A DNA stretch of 64,000 nt, taken from assembly GCA_017526525.1 (NCBI GenBank), contig JAFXRG010000019.1:62001-126000 (forward strand), in the 5' to 3' direction. Of this stretch, positions 53,722 to 62,249 are shown in pieces; the first letter of the stretch is position 1, and each line of letters starts with the position of its first letter. The notes under the pieces are model-generated. The model made no database searches. It had not been told where the DNA came from and saw only the letters and a program-made list of their open reading frames with translations. A program made the position numbers and the translations under genes. The stretch is from Clostridia bacterium (GTDB lineage Bacteria; Bacillota; Clostridia; Christensenellales; Aristaeellaceae).

Positions 53722-55273
53722 TGAAATAGCTATCCGTGAAAACCTTCGGATTTCCTTTCCGTGGGAAGAAAAGGGTTATCAGCTTGTCGGTGAAGCACCG
53801 GACGGTGAAATGGCTTTGCCGATGCTGAGAGATCTGAATGCAGATATCCTGCTGACAGATATTCGGATGCCCTTTATGGACGGAATGAAGCTTTGCGAAG
53901 AAGTTCAGAGGACGATGCCATGGGTGGAAAGAATAATTCTTTCGGGATATGATGATTTTGCCTATGCGCAGAAAGCAATTTCCCTGGGAGTCAGGGAATA
54001 TTTGCTCAAGCCGGTAACCGCCGGGGAACTGGAAGCTGCGCTGAACCGGGTCAGCCGCCAGATTGAAGAAAAACGGCGGGAGAGGGAAAACCTGACTGCA
54101 ATGCGGGAAAGGCTTTTTTCGGGAAATCAGTTTCTGAAGGACAAATTGCTCGCCTCCCTGTTTACGGATGAGGGGGACTCGACAGATGATGATACGCTGC
54201 TGAACCAGATGCGCGGGCTTGGCGTAAATCTGTCTGCCGGATGTTACACGGTGATTGATATTGCCTTTGATGCGGAGGGTGAAAGCAGAATGGCATGCCG
54301 GAATGCCCTGTTCTCTCTTTCGGATATGAGCGGCGGCTGCGTTTTTGTTTGCAGCGCCCCCAAAGGTGCAAGGGCACTGGTCCTCGGAGACCGCTCGGAT
54401 GACGCGGAAGAGCGGGCCTATTCCTTTGCAAATTCCGTTATTCACCTGCCTGAGCTCCAGAAGGCGGGACACCTGCTGATATCCATCGGGGAAACCGTGA
54501 ATGATTTCCATTCTGTGCGTCAGTCCATGAAAACGGCGAGGCATCTGCGGCATCTGCAAAATGCCGCGGAACCGGTGGATCACAGGATTATCGGTGTAAA
54601 TGAAGGGCAAAGAGCAGAACCGCCGCTGTCCGAAACGGAACTGAGCCCCCTTTATGAACGCCTGCAGTATGCATCGGCAGCAAATGTGGACCGGATTCTT
54701 GCTGAATACTCCGAAACCATGGAGCCGTCTCTGGCACTGGGGTATCTGAGAGTCGCCGCACTGCTGGCGGCGAAACGAATTGTTCAGGAGGCGGGAGGGA
54801 ATCCCCGGGAGGAACTGAGCGAATCAGCAATGGCTGAAGCGGTGCACGCGGAAGGGGAAGAAGGTTTTCTCCGGCTGTCTGAACTGCTGCGCTGTGCCAT
54901 GGATTACCGGGACCGGCACAGGGTTGGATACGGCGACACAACCATCAGCCGCGCCAGGGCCTATCTGGCTCAACGCTTTTCCGATCCCAACCTGATGCTG
55001 CAGGATGTGGCGGATGAAGTTCATTTATCACAAAGCCATTTTTCCACAGTGTTTTCCCAGGAAACCGGCCTGACATTTACGCAGTACCTTACGGCACTTC
55101 GGATCGGAAAGGCCAAGGAACTGCTGGAAGCCACGGAGATGCGGTCCTCCCAGATTGCAACAGAAGTAGGGTACAATGATTCCCATTATTTCAGTTATCT
55201 GTTTAAAAAGAATACTTCCCTTACGCCCAGCGAATACAGAAGAAATGCGCGAAATGAAAAAAACAAACGATAA
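53696..55273 (+). CDS. YesN-type response regulator with AraC DNA-binding domain
   Basis: 525 residues. REC domain at 1-120 with the acceptor Asp in LLTDIRMPFMDG (about 54) and LKPVTAGEL; a mixed middle region (about 125-410); AraC-type double HTH at about 415-520 (NLMLQDVADEVHLSQSHFS, IATEVGYNDSHYFSYLFKK). It should receive phosphate from the kinase it overlaps and activate a target promoter; the first candidate is the binding-protein/ABC operon that starts just downstream. A strong terminator follows. Confidence 0.93.
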   Translation: MMKVFLVDDEIAIRENLRISFPWEEKGYQLVGEAPDGEMALPMLRDLNADILLTDIRMPFMDGMKLCEEVQRTMPWVERIILSGYDDFAYAQKAISLGVREYLLKPVTAGELEAALNRVSRQIEEKRRERENLTAMRERLFSGNQFLKDKLLASLFTDEGDSTDDDTLLNQMRGLGVNLSAGCYTVIDIAFDAEGESRMACRNALFSLSDMSGGCVFVCSAPKGARALVLGDRSDDAEERAYSFANSVIHLPELQKAGHLLISIGETVNDFHSVRQSMKTARHLRHLQNAAEPVDHRIIGVNEGQRAEPPLSETELSPLYERLQYASAANVDRILAEYSETMEPSLALGYLRVAALLAAKRIVQEAGGNPREELSESAMAEAVHAEGEEGFLRLSELLRCAMDYRDRHRVGYGDTTISRARAYLAQRFSDPNLMLQDVADEVHLSQSHFSTVFSQETGLTFTQYLTALRIGKAKELLEATEMRSSQIATEVGYNDSHYFSYLFKKNTSLTPSEYRRNARNEKNKR

Positions 55274-55342
55274 ATAAAAAAAACAAACTGTTTTCGGATG
55301 GAATCCTGTCAAAAACGGAAAATAATCAACCAAAATAAAAAG

Positions 55343-55372
55343 CCTCTGTATTTTAAAAACAGAGGTTTTTTT
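55343..55372 (+). terminator. Rho-independent terminator after the response regulator
   Basis: CCTCTGT (55343-55349) and ACAGAGG (55359-55365) flank an AT loop; seven T follow and A-rich sequence precedes. It separates the sensor genes from the transporter genes. Confidence 0.82.
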
Positions 55373-55373
55373 C

Positions 55374-55379
55374 TATAAT
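55374..55379 (+). promoter_or_regulatory. -10 box of the sugar ABC operon, weak -35
   Basis: TATAAT at 55374-55379 stands 47 bases before the ATG and directly after the terminator T-run. No TTGACA-like hexamer lies 15-19 bases upstream (the place holds the hairpin, TTTTAA). This suits a promoter that needs an activator such as the AraC-type regulator encoded upstream. Confidence 0.55.
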
Positions 55380-55425
55380 GCAATCAATAAAGGCAGGAAT
55401 GCCAAAAAAATGGAGGAGAGAACCT

Positions 55426-56397
55426 ATGAAGAAAATTGTTGCTCTGGTACTCGCTCTGGTCATGGTGCTGTGCACTGCGGCCGCTCTCGCTGACGGCATC
55501 AAAGTCGGCATCATCAATCTGGATCCCGCTGAATCCGGATACCGTGAAGCCAACGTAAAGGACATGACCGACACCTTCACCGCTGAGAACGGATACGACG
55601 CCACCTTCGCAACGGCCACCACCTCTGACAAACAGCTGGACGCCGCCCGCGGCTTCATTGCTGACGGAGTAAAGTACATCCTGGTTTCCGCCGCTGATGC
55701 TGACGGATGGGATGAAGTGCTTCAGGAAGCGAAAGATGCCGGAATCGGCGTGTTCCTGTTCGACCGTATGGTCAATGCGGATCCCAGCCTGTACACCGCG
55801 GCTGTAGTTTCTGACATGGCCAAGGAAGGCGAAACGGCTGTGGCCTGGCTGGAAAGCCTGGGTCTGGAAGAGTACAAGATCCTGCACATCAAGGGTCAGC
55901 TGGGCAGCGCTGCTCAGCTGGGACGCTCCGGCGCTCTGGAAGCCAAGTGTGCTGCGGATGACAAATGGACCATCGTTCGTGAAGGAACCGGCGGAGACAG
56001 CTGGGATCCCGACGAAGCGCGCAAGATCGCTCAGGCGGCTATTGATGCAAACGAAGATTTCAACGTAATCTACGCTGAAAACGACGGTATGGCGAACGGC
56101 GCTGTGGAAGCTCTGGATGCCAAGGGAATCACCCACGGTGTGAATGGCAAGGTTGTTGTTATGGGCTTTGACTGCAACAAGTGGGCTCTGAAGAAGCTGC
56201 TTGCCGGCGAATGGAACTATGACGGACAGTGCAGCCCCTTCCAGGCAAAGCTGATCGACGAAATGATCAAGACCCTGGAAAACGGCGGAACCATTGAAGG
56301 CCTGAACGAACTGAACCAGATCATCAACGAAGAAAAGGGATTCGATGCGAAGACCATTACGGAAGAAGACATCGCTACCTACGGTCTGGGTGAATAA
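55426..56397 (+). CDS. sugar ABC transporter substrate-binding protein (YtfQ-like)
   Basis: 323 residues. Signal peptide KKIVALVLALVMVLCTAAALA cut before DG; the Cys in it is followed by TAAALA, so it does not look like a lipobox. Fold and motifs match YtfQ-type pentose/hexose binding proteins: VGIINLDPAESGYR, ILVSAADADGWDEVLQEAK, LFDRMVNADPSLYT, VIYAENDGMANGAV, VMGFDCNKWALK. Codon choice is much more biased (GCT, AAG, ATC, CTG) than in neighbouring genes, a sign of high expression. GGAGGAG precedes the ATG. Paralogue of the lipoprotein at 51263. A hairpin at 56421 separates it from the ATPase gene. Confidence 0.93.
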   Translation: MKKIVALVLALVMVLCTAAALADGIKVGIINLDPAESGYREANVKDMTDTFTAENGYDATFATATTSDKQLDAARGFIADGVKYILVSAADADGWDEVLQEAKDAGIGVFLFDRMVNADPSLYTAAVVSDMAKEGETAVAWLESLGLEEYKILHIKGQLGSAAQLGRSGALEAKCAADDKWTIVREGTGGDSWDPDEARKIAQAAIDANEDFNVIYAENDGMANGAVEALDAKGITHGVNGKVVVMGFDCNKWALKKLLAGEWNYDGQCSPFQAKLIDEMIKTLENGGTIEGLNELNQIINEEKGFDAKTITEEDIATYGLGE

Positions 56398-56420
56398 TTC
56401 ACGGCTTAGTTTGTAAACCG

Positions 56421-56467
56421 GCGCGGTATGAACGTTCGGCAAACGCGCGTTCATACCGCGCTTTCTT
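56421..56467 (+). terminator. partial terminator / mRNA stabiliser between binding protein and ATPase
   Basis: GCGCGGTATGAACG (56421-56434) and CGTTCATACCGCGC (56448-56461) form a perfect 14-bp stem followed by TTTCTTT. Such hairpins commonly raise the amount of the binding protein relative to the membrane subunits in ABC operons. Confidence 0.65.
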
Positions 56468-56520
56468 TAAGATTCAACAGGGGAAGCTTTATACAACAGG
56501 CCGGGAAGGAGCAGCCGCAG

Positions 56521-58020
56521 ATGGAAGTATTGACCATGCGAGGGATCAGCAAATCATTTCCGGGTACAAAAGCCTTGGATAATGTGGATTTTACCCTTCG
56601 AAAAGGTGAAATCCATGCGCTGATGGGAGAAAACGGTGCCGGGAAATCCACGCTGATCAAGGTGCTGACGGGAGTTTATCCCAAAGACAGCGGAAAGATC
56701 TTTGTGGACGGCGTGGAGGGGGAGGCCCATATCCACTCCCCGCAGGACGCCCAGAATATCGGAATCAGTACAGTGTATCAGGAAATCAATCTGTGCCCGA
56801 ATCTGACCGTTGCGGAAAACATGTTTATCGGCCGGACCCGGGGAAGCAGGGTGCACTGGAAAGAAAACGAAAGAAAAACCAATGAAATACTGACAAATCT
56901 GGGAATTCCGGCACAGGCAAATCAGGAGCTTTCCCATTGCTCTCTGGCGGTTCAGCAGATGGTTGCGATTGCCCGGGCCGTTGATATGAACTGTAAAGTT
57001 CTGATTCTTGACGAACCAACATCCTCCCTGGATGATAAGGAAGTTCAGATGCTTTTCGGACTGATGCGGGATCTTCAGGCCAGAGGAGTCGGAATCATTT
57101 TTGTTACTCATTTTCTGGAACAGGTTTATGAGGTCAGCGACCGTATAACAGTACTGCGCAACGGCGAACTGGTCGGGGAATATCCTGTAAGCGAACTGCC
57201 GCAGGTTGAACTTGTGGCCCGAATGATGGGCAAGAACCTGAACGACCTGGCTGATCTTGAAGAGATCGGTCAGAAAAAGGAAAATGTCGGAAACATTGTT
57301 TACGAGGCAGAGAATCTTTCCAGTTCGGAATGCAAACCCTTCAATTTCCAGATCCGGGAGGGAGAAGTAAACGGATTTACCGGGTTGCTGGGATCCGGAC
57401 GCAGTGAAAGCGTTCGTGCGATTTTCGGCGCAGACCGGGTGACCGGCGGGAAGGTGAAAGTCAAGGGAAAATCCGTTCATATCTCCAAGCCGCATGAAGC
57501 GATGAAAGCCGGCATCGGATATCTGTCCGAAGACAGAAAGAGGGACGGAATCATTGCGGATCTTTCCGTAAGAGAAAACATTATCCTGGCCATGCAGGTA
57601 ATGAAGGGGTTTTTTCATCCCATGGGCCGCAGGGAAATGGAAAAATTCGCTGATGAATATATCCGGACGCTGAAGATCAAAACCGCCGGGCAGGAAACCC
57701 CGGTGGGGAGTCTGTCCGGCGGCAACCAGCAGAAAGTGATTCTTGCCCGGTGGCTGCTGACTCATCCGGATTATCTGATTCTTGATGAACCGACCCGCGG
57801 AATCGATGTCGGCACAAAGCTTGAGATTCAGAAGCTGGTGCTGAAGCTGGCCGCGGAAGAAAACATGAGCATTACGTTTATTTCTTCAGAAATAGAAGAA
57901 ATGCTCAGGACCTGTTCCAGACTGATTGTCATGCGGGACAGGAACATTGTCGGTGAACTGACAGGAGATGACCTGAATCAGGCTTCTGTGATGCAGACCA
58001 TTGCTGGAGGTGGACGGTAA
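56521..58020 (+). CDS. sugar ABC transporter ATP-binding protein, two domains (YtfR-like)
   Basis: 499 residues with two fused ATPase domains. Domain 1: Walker A GENGAGKST (about 37-45), LSHCSLAVQQM in place of the usual signature, Walker B VLILDEPTSS. Domain 2: a degenerate Walker A GLLGSGRSES, signature LSGGNQQK (about 406) and Walker B LILDEPTRGIDVG. This asymmetry is normal for RbsA/YtfR-type proteins. ATG at 56521 has AAGGAG 9 bases upstream; the longer frame begins in the hairpin. Followed by the first permease with 1 base between stop and ATG. Confidence 0.94.
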   Translation: MEVLTMRGISKSFPGTKALDNVDFTLRKGEIHALMGENGAGKSTLIKVLTGVYPKDSGKIFVDGVEGEAHIHSPQDAQNIGISTVYQEINLCPNLTVAENMFIGRTRGSRVHWKENERKTNEILTNLGIPAQANQELSHCSLAVQQMVAIARAVDMNCKVLILDEPTSSLDDKEVQMLFGLMRDLQARGVGIIFVTHFLEQVYEVSDRITVLRNGELVGEYPVSELPQVELVARMMGKNLNDLADLEEIGQKKENVGNIVYEAENLSSSECKPFNFQIREGEVNGFTGLLGSGRSESVRAIFGADRVTGGKVKVKGKSVHISKPHEAMKAGIGYLSEDRKRDGIIADLSVRENIILAMQVMKGFFHPMGRREMEKFADEYIRTLKIKTAGQETPVGSLSGGNQQKVILARWLLTHPDYLILDEPTRGIDVGTKLEIQKLVLKLAAEENMSITFISSEIEEMLRTCSRLIVMRDRNIVGELTGDDLNQASVMQTIAGGGR

Positions 58021-58021
58021 G

Positions 58022-59122
58022 ATGATGCAGAAAGTAAATTCCCGGAACAGGCAGGGACTTTCTCAGTTGGTAATTCCGTTGGCAGCTCTGGGAATTCTGA
58101 TCCTTTTTAATCTGATTCGGGGCATTATCATCGGGGATCTTGGCTTTTTCAGCATCGGAACCCGGGTGAACAATGACGGAAATCTTGTGTTGACCGGTAA
58201 CATCATCAGTATTATTGACGATGCCAGCGCGCTTGCCATTATTGCAATGGGCATGACACTGGTTACGGCGGCCTGCGGAGGACAGGATATTTCCGTCGGT
58301 GCAGTCGGGGCAATTTCCGGCGCGGTATATGTCCGCGTTTTGGCTGCTTTCGGCCTGGATCATATTACTTTTCCGGGAGTTCTGGCGGCTTTTGCGGCGG
58401 CATGCCTGGTAACAATCATTTTCACGTTGTTTAACGGAACCCTGGTATCCGTTTTTAAAATTCAGCCCATGATTGCTACCCTGATTCTTTTTTCCTGCGG
58501 CAGATCCATTGCCTATATGATTACAGGCAGTGCAACACCGCAGCTGAACGCACCGCTGATCAACTCAATTGGTAAAACGATTCCGGGAATCCCGATTCCG
58601 ACTCCCATTTTCCTGGTGATTATAATGGGCCTGATCCTGACATTGATTTTTAAGGTTACGAACCTTCGGCTGTATACGCAGACGGTCGGAATCAATCAGG
58701 GAGCCGCCCGGCTGAACGGAATCAATCCGACCCTGATTAAACTCCTTTCCTTTGTGATTCTCGGTATCTGCGTAACAATGGCTGCCATGATCCAGGTCTG
58801 CCGTCTGAACCAGCTTTCCCATAAGACATTGCTGGATGCGATAGAGATGGACGCCATTCTTGCGGTGGCGATCGGAGGAAACAGCCTGGGCGGCGGAAAA
58901 TTCCGTCTTTCAGGAAGTATTCTGGGCTCCTATATTATTCTGATGCTGACCAATACGCTCAATGACATGAGTGTGAAACCGGACTCTATCAAAGCCTATA
59001 AAGCCATTGTGATTATTATTATCGTGATCGCAGGTTCTCCCGGTTTCAAGAGCAAGATTTCCAATCTTTGGGAAAAAATTCACGGCATCGAAAAGAAAAC
59101 CGTCAGCGGGGAGGTGCATTGA
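58022..59122 (+). CDS. sugar ABC transporter permease (YtfT-like)
   Basis: 366 residues, BPD_transp_2 family, about eight to ten membrane helices. The EAA-like coupling helix region is near NQGAARLNGINPTLIK, and the typical GGNSLGGGKFRLSGSILG block is near 285-302. ATG at 58022 (or 58025) follows GGAGGTGG in the ATPase gene end. First of two distinct permeases, which form a heterodimer in YtfT/YjfF-type furanose transporters. Confidence 0.93.
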   Translation: MMQKVNSRNRQGLSQLVIPLAALGILILFNLIRGIIIGDLGFFSIGTRVNNDGNLVLTGNIISIIDDASALAIIAMGMTLVTAACGGQDISVGAVGAISGAVYVRVLAAFGLDHITFPGVLAAFAAACLVTIIFTLFNGTLVSVFKIQPMIATLILFSCGRSIAYMITGSATPQLNAPLINSIGKTIPGIPIPTPIFLVIIMGLILTLIFKVTNLRLYTQTVGINQGAARLNGINPTLIKLLSFVILGICVTMAAMIQVCRLNQLSHKTLLDAIEMDAILAVAIGGNSLGGGKFRLSGSILGSYIILMLTNTLNDMSVKPDSIKAYKAIVIIIIVIAGSPGFKSKISNLWEKIHGIEKKTVSGEVH

Positions 59123-59124
59123 AG

Positions 59125-60177
59125 ATGACAGTGAAAGCCACCTCCCGAAATTCGGGAAACCGCCAGCCCATGACCGATACAAAACTGCTGATGCTTATCG
59201 CTATCGGAATCTTTGTCGTGATGTACGGTGCTGCGATGCTGTTCATCGGGAAACGTTTCCTGAATACCCAGGAGATTTTCAATCTTCTGAACAATAATGC
59301 TTATCTGATTATTCTTGGCTGTTCGCTGACCATTGTGATGATCGGCGGCGGTATAGATATCAGTGTGGGCGGCGTTGTGTGTCTTTCTGCCATGAGTTGC
59401 GCCAAATTCCTGCAAACCTCCGGAATGGAAGGGGTTCCAGGCGTGATTGTTTCCCTGCTGCTGGCCCTGGGCATTGGATTGCTCTTCGGCCTGGAACAGG
59501 GTTTCTTGGTCAGCTATCTGGGAATTCAGCCGTTTATTGTCACCCTGGCAGGGATGTTCCTGTCCAGAGGGGTTACAACCATGATCTCCAGTGAAAACGT
59601 TCCGATTAAGCATGAGGCGTTTCTGGAAATGAAGAAAACAGCGCTTCAGATTCCTTCCGTCGGAAAACTGGAGCTTGGAGCAATTATAGCGCTTCTGATA
59701 CTGCTTCTGATGTATCTTCTGCTCCGGCATCATCGGCTGGGCCGCAGCATTTATGCACTGGGCGGAAACCAGCAAAGCGCTCTGATGCTCGGTATCAATG
59801 TAAAGCGTTCCCGTTTTTTGAGTTATGTGATCAGCGGAGTGCTTTCTGGACTGGCAGGATACATTTTTATCATGCACGCATCATCCGGAAAAACCAGTAT
59901 CGGCCTTCGAAGTGAAATGGACGCCATTGCATCCGCCATTATCGGCGGTACCCTTCTGACCGGCGGCGTTGGAAATGTATTCGGCGCATTTTTCGGTGTA
60001 ATGATTCTTTCCACGATTCAGGAAATCATGGCAGCAAGCAAGGTACAGGAATCTTACTGGCAGGAAATTGCAAGCGGTTCCATGCTGGCCCTGTTTATCC
60101 TGATGCAGAGCGTTGTGCTTTCCCGCAGAGGAAAGAAAATGAGCTTGCCTGCCTGGATAAAATTTAAAAAGGAATAA
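59125..60177 (+). CDS. sugar ABC transporter permease (YjfF-like)
   Basis: 350 residues, second BPD_transp_2 permease. GGGIDISVGGVVCLSAMS (about 75-92), ALGGNQQSALMLGINVKR (coupling region, about 210-227), and GGTLLTGGVGNVFGAFFG (about 275-292). ATG at 59125 is two bases after the stop of the other permease with GGGGAGG upstream. A typical last gene of the ytfQRT-yjfF layout; terminator at 60221-60255. Confidence 0.93.
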   Translation: MTVKATSRNSGNRQPMTDTKLLMLIAIGIFVVMYGAAMLFIGKRFLNTQEIFNLLNNNAYLIILGCSLTIVMIGGGIDISVGGVVCLSAMSCAKFLQTSGMEGVPGVIVSLLLALGIGLLFGLEQGFLVSYLGIQPFIVTLAGMFLSRGVTTMISSENVPIKHEAFLEMKKTALQIPSVGKLELGAIIALLILLLMYLLLRHHRLGRSIYALGGNQQSALMLGINVKRSRFLSYVISGVLSGLAGYIFIMHASSGKTSIGLRSEMDAIASAIIGGTLLTGGVGNVFGAFFGVMILSTIQEIMAASKVQESYWQEIASGSMLALFILMQSVVLSRRGKKMSLPAWIKFKKE

Positions 60178-60220
60178 ACTCTGAATGATCTTTTCCGGAA
60201 TCCGGATAAAGAATCTCACA

Positions 60221-60255
60221 GGGCTCCATCAGCGTGCTGATGACAGCCCTTTTTT
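60221..60255 (+). terminator. Rho-independent terminator of the ABC operon
   Basis: GGGCT pairs with AGCCC, with an inner CATCAG/CTGATG stem and a tight loop, followed by six T. Confidence 0.8.
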
Positions 60256-60396
60256 AATGTAACGGAGAAAAACATGAGACATACTTCCATACCAGAGAGA
60301 ATATGATAGAATAACATCCGGAAATTGAGACCCGGCTGGTGCAGATTTCAGCAGGTTTTCAGGATCAGCAGCCGACAGAAAAGAAAGGATATTTTT

Positions 60397-62190
60397 ATGG
60401 AAACGAATCTGAGAAAAATGACGGCAGTCATGATATGGATGACCTGTTTGTTCGTTTTTCTTTCCTCCGCGCTTTCGGAAAAAAACTATGCCGGAATGAC
60501 AGCGGAAGAAATCACTGCACAGCTTACGCTGGAACAGAAAGCCAGCCAGATGGTTCAGCCTGCCTGCTACAATATTGATGCTTTTGAAATGAAAAGAATG
60601 TGTTACGGAAGCATTCTTTCGCAGGGAGAGCATCTGAGTGATTCAGAGTGGCAGGAATATACGGCCTGGTTTCAGCAAGGCGCAATGGAATCAGAGGCAG
60701 CTCTTCCGTATATTTACGGACAGGATGACGTTCATGGAGTAAATTATTGTGTGGGTGCGGTCTATTTTCCGCATAACATCGGCCTTGGCGCCGCAGATGA
60801 TGAAGAGCTCATGTACAGAATAGGACAAATAACTGCAGATGAGGCAAAAATCTGCCATATGCTCTGGAATTTTGCTCCGGTGGTTGCTCAGTCTGTGGAC
60901 CCCAGGTGGGGACGGACGTATGAATGCTACGGCGCAGATCTTGAACGGATTAAAAGACTCAGTACGGCTTATACCCGCGGCCTTGTTGAAAACGGGATTG
61001 TTGCCTGTCCAAAGCACTTTTTCGGGGACGGAAATGTGGTCTTCGGAACCGGTGAAAGCAAAGATCAGCCCAGACTCATCGATCGGGGAAATGCCGTTCT
61101 TACGGACGATGAAATCGAAGCGCTGCTGTCTGTATACCGGGCACAGATTGAGGCCGGTGCTCAAACGGTAATGGTCAGTTTTTCCTCACTGAACGGAGTC
61201 AAAATGCATGAGAACAAAAAATATATTGACTGGCTGAAAAACGAAATCGGATTCAATGGGATTGTAGTCAGCGACTGGGAGGCGGTAAGCCAGACATCGC
61301 CGGAAAACTATTTTGACCAGGTTATAGCAGTGGTAAACGCCGGAGTCGATATGCTGATGGAAGCGGATCATTTTCGGGAAGCCAGGGTGTCGATTGTAAA
61401 CGCCGTAAAGATCGGACTGATTTCTGAAGAACGGGTAAACGACGCGGTTCGGCGTATTATTCAGGTTAAAATGGATGCAGGAGTTCTGGAAGATCCTTTC
61501 TGTGAAGAACTGGTTACGGTTCAGCAAAGAACCGGTTCGGAAGCGTACAGGGCGGTTGCGGAGGAAGCTGTGGAAAAGAGTCTGGTGCTGCTGAAGAATG
61601 ATAATAATATTCTTCCCCTGAAAAACGGCACCTCCGTATTTATTACGGGTCCTGCCGCAGATCATGATCAGGCGCAGTGCGGCGGATGGACCATTGGCTG
61701 GAACAAAAGTCCTGAGAAAAATATTCCGGGCGTTACTTCAATTCTTGAGGGGTTCCAAAAAAAGGCAGATGAATATGGAATCCGCGTGATCACCAAAGGC
61801 GAAGAGGCGGAACAGGCGGATGTCATTCTGCTGGTTGTTGGAGAGGAAGCCTATGCAGAATGGAACGGAGATGCTGAAAATCCGGATCTTTGCGGTTCCC
61901 TTGGCCTTTCCGGAAACAGGGAAGCCATGGAAAACGCAAAAAAATACGGCAAACCCGTTGTGACCTGTATTGTTGCAGGCCGCCAGGTACTGATCAGTGA
62001 GTATATAGATCAGTGGGATGCCGCAGTGATGTGTTATCTCCCGGGATCCGAGGGTCAGGGCGTTGCAAATGTGCTGTGCGGAAGAAAACCATTTACCGGG
62101 AAATTACCAAGCCCATGGTACAGCTCCATGGATCAGCTGGGAACGGAGAACGCCTGGCTTCCGATGGGATACGGACTGACAGATGATTAA
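60397..62190 (+). CDS. secreted GH3 beta-glycosidase
   Basis: 597 residues. A signal-like N-terminus (MTAVMIWMTCLFVFLSSALS) precedes the GH3 N domain, which contains DDVHGVNYCVGAVYFPHNIG, DPRWGRTYECYGAD, CPKHFFGDG and the nucleophile Asp in IVVSDWEAV (about residue 294). GH3_C occupies about 390-590 (LVLLKNDNNILPLKNG). It resembles exo-beta-1,3/1,4-glucosidases (ExoP type); beta-xylosidase activity is also possible. No anchor is seen. AAAGG precedes the ATG at 60397; -10 candidates (TATGAT/TAGAAT near 60302-60312) lack a good -35. Confidence 0.9.
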   Translation: METNLRKMTAVMIWMTCLFVFLSSALSEKNYAGMTAEEITAQLTLEQKASQMVQPACYNIDAFEMKRMCYGSILSQGEHLSDSEWQEYTAWFQQGAMESEAALPYIYGQDDVHGVNYCVGAVYFPHNIGLGAADDEELMYRIGQITADEAKICHMLWNFAPVVAQSVDPRWGRTYECYGADLERIKRLSTAYTRGLVENGIVACPKHFFGDGNVVFGTGESKDQPRLIDRGNAVLTDDEIEALLSVYRAQIEAGAQTVMVSFSSLNGVKMHENKKYIDWLKNEIGFNGIVVSDWEAVSQTSPENYFDQVIAVVNAGVDMLMEADHFREARVSIVNAVKIGLISEERVNDAVRRIIQVKMDAGVLEDPFCEELVTVQQRTGSEAYRAVAEEAVEKSLVLLKNDNNILPLKNGTSVFITGPAADHDQAQCGGWTIGWNKSPEKNIPGVTSILEGFQKKADEYGIRVITKGEEAEQADVILLVVGEEAYAEWNGDAENPDLCGSLGLSGNREAMENAKKYGKPVVTCIVAGRQVLISEYIDQWDAAVMCYLPGSEGQGVANVLCGRKPFTGKLPSPWYSSMDQLGTENAWLPMGYGLTDD

Positions 62191-62203
62191 AAAGATGAAT
62201 CAA

Positions 62204-62239
62204 AAAAGGATGCTGCTTTCTGTCAGGCAGCATCCTTTT
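62204..62239. terminator. bidirectional terminator between GH3 and GH67
   Basis: AAAAGGATGCTGC (62204-62216) and GCAGCATCCTTTT (62227-62239) form a 13-bp perfect stem with a 10-base loop; T-tracts serve both strands. Confidence 0.88.
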
Positions 62240-62249
62240 GTTTGACCGA

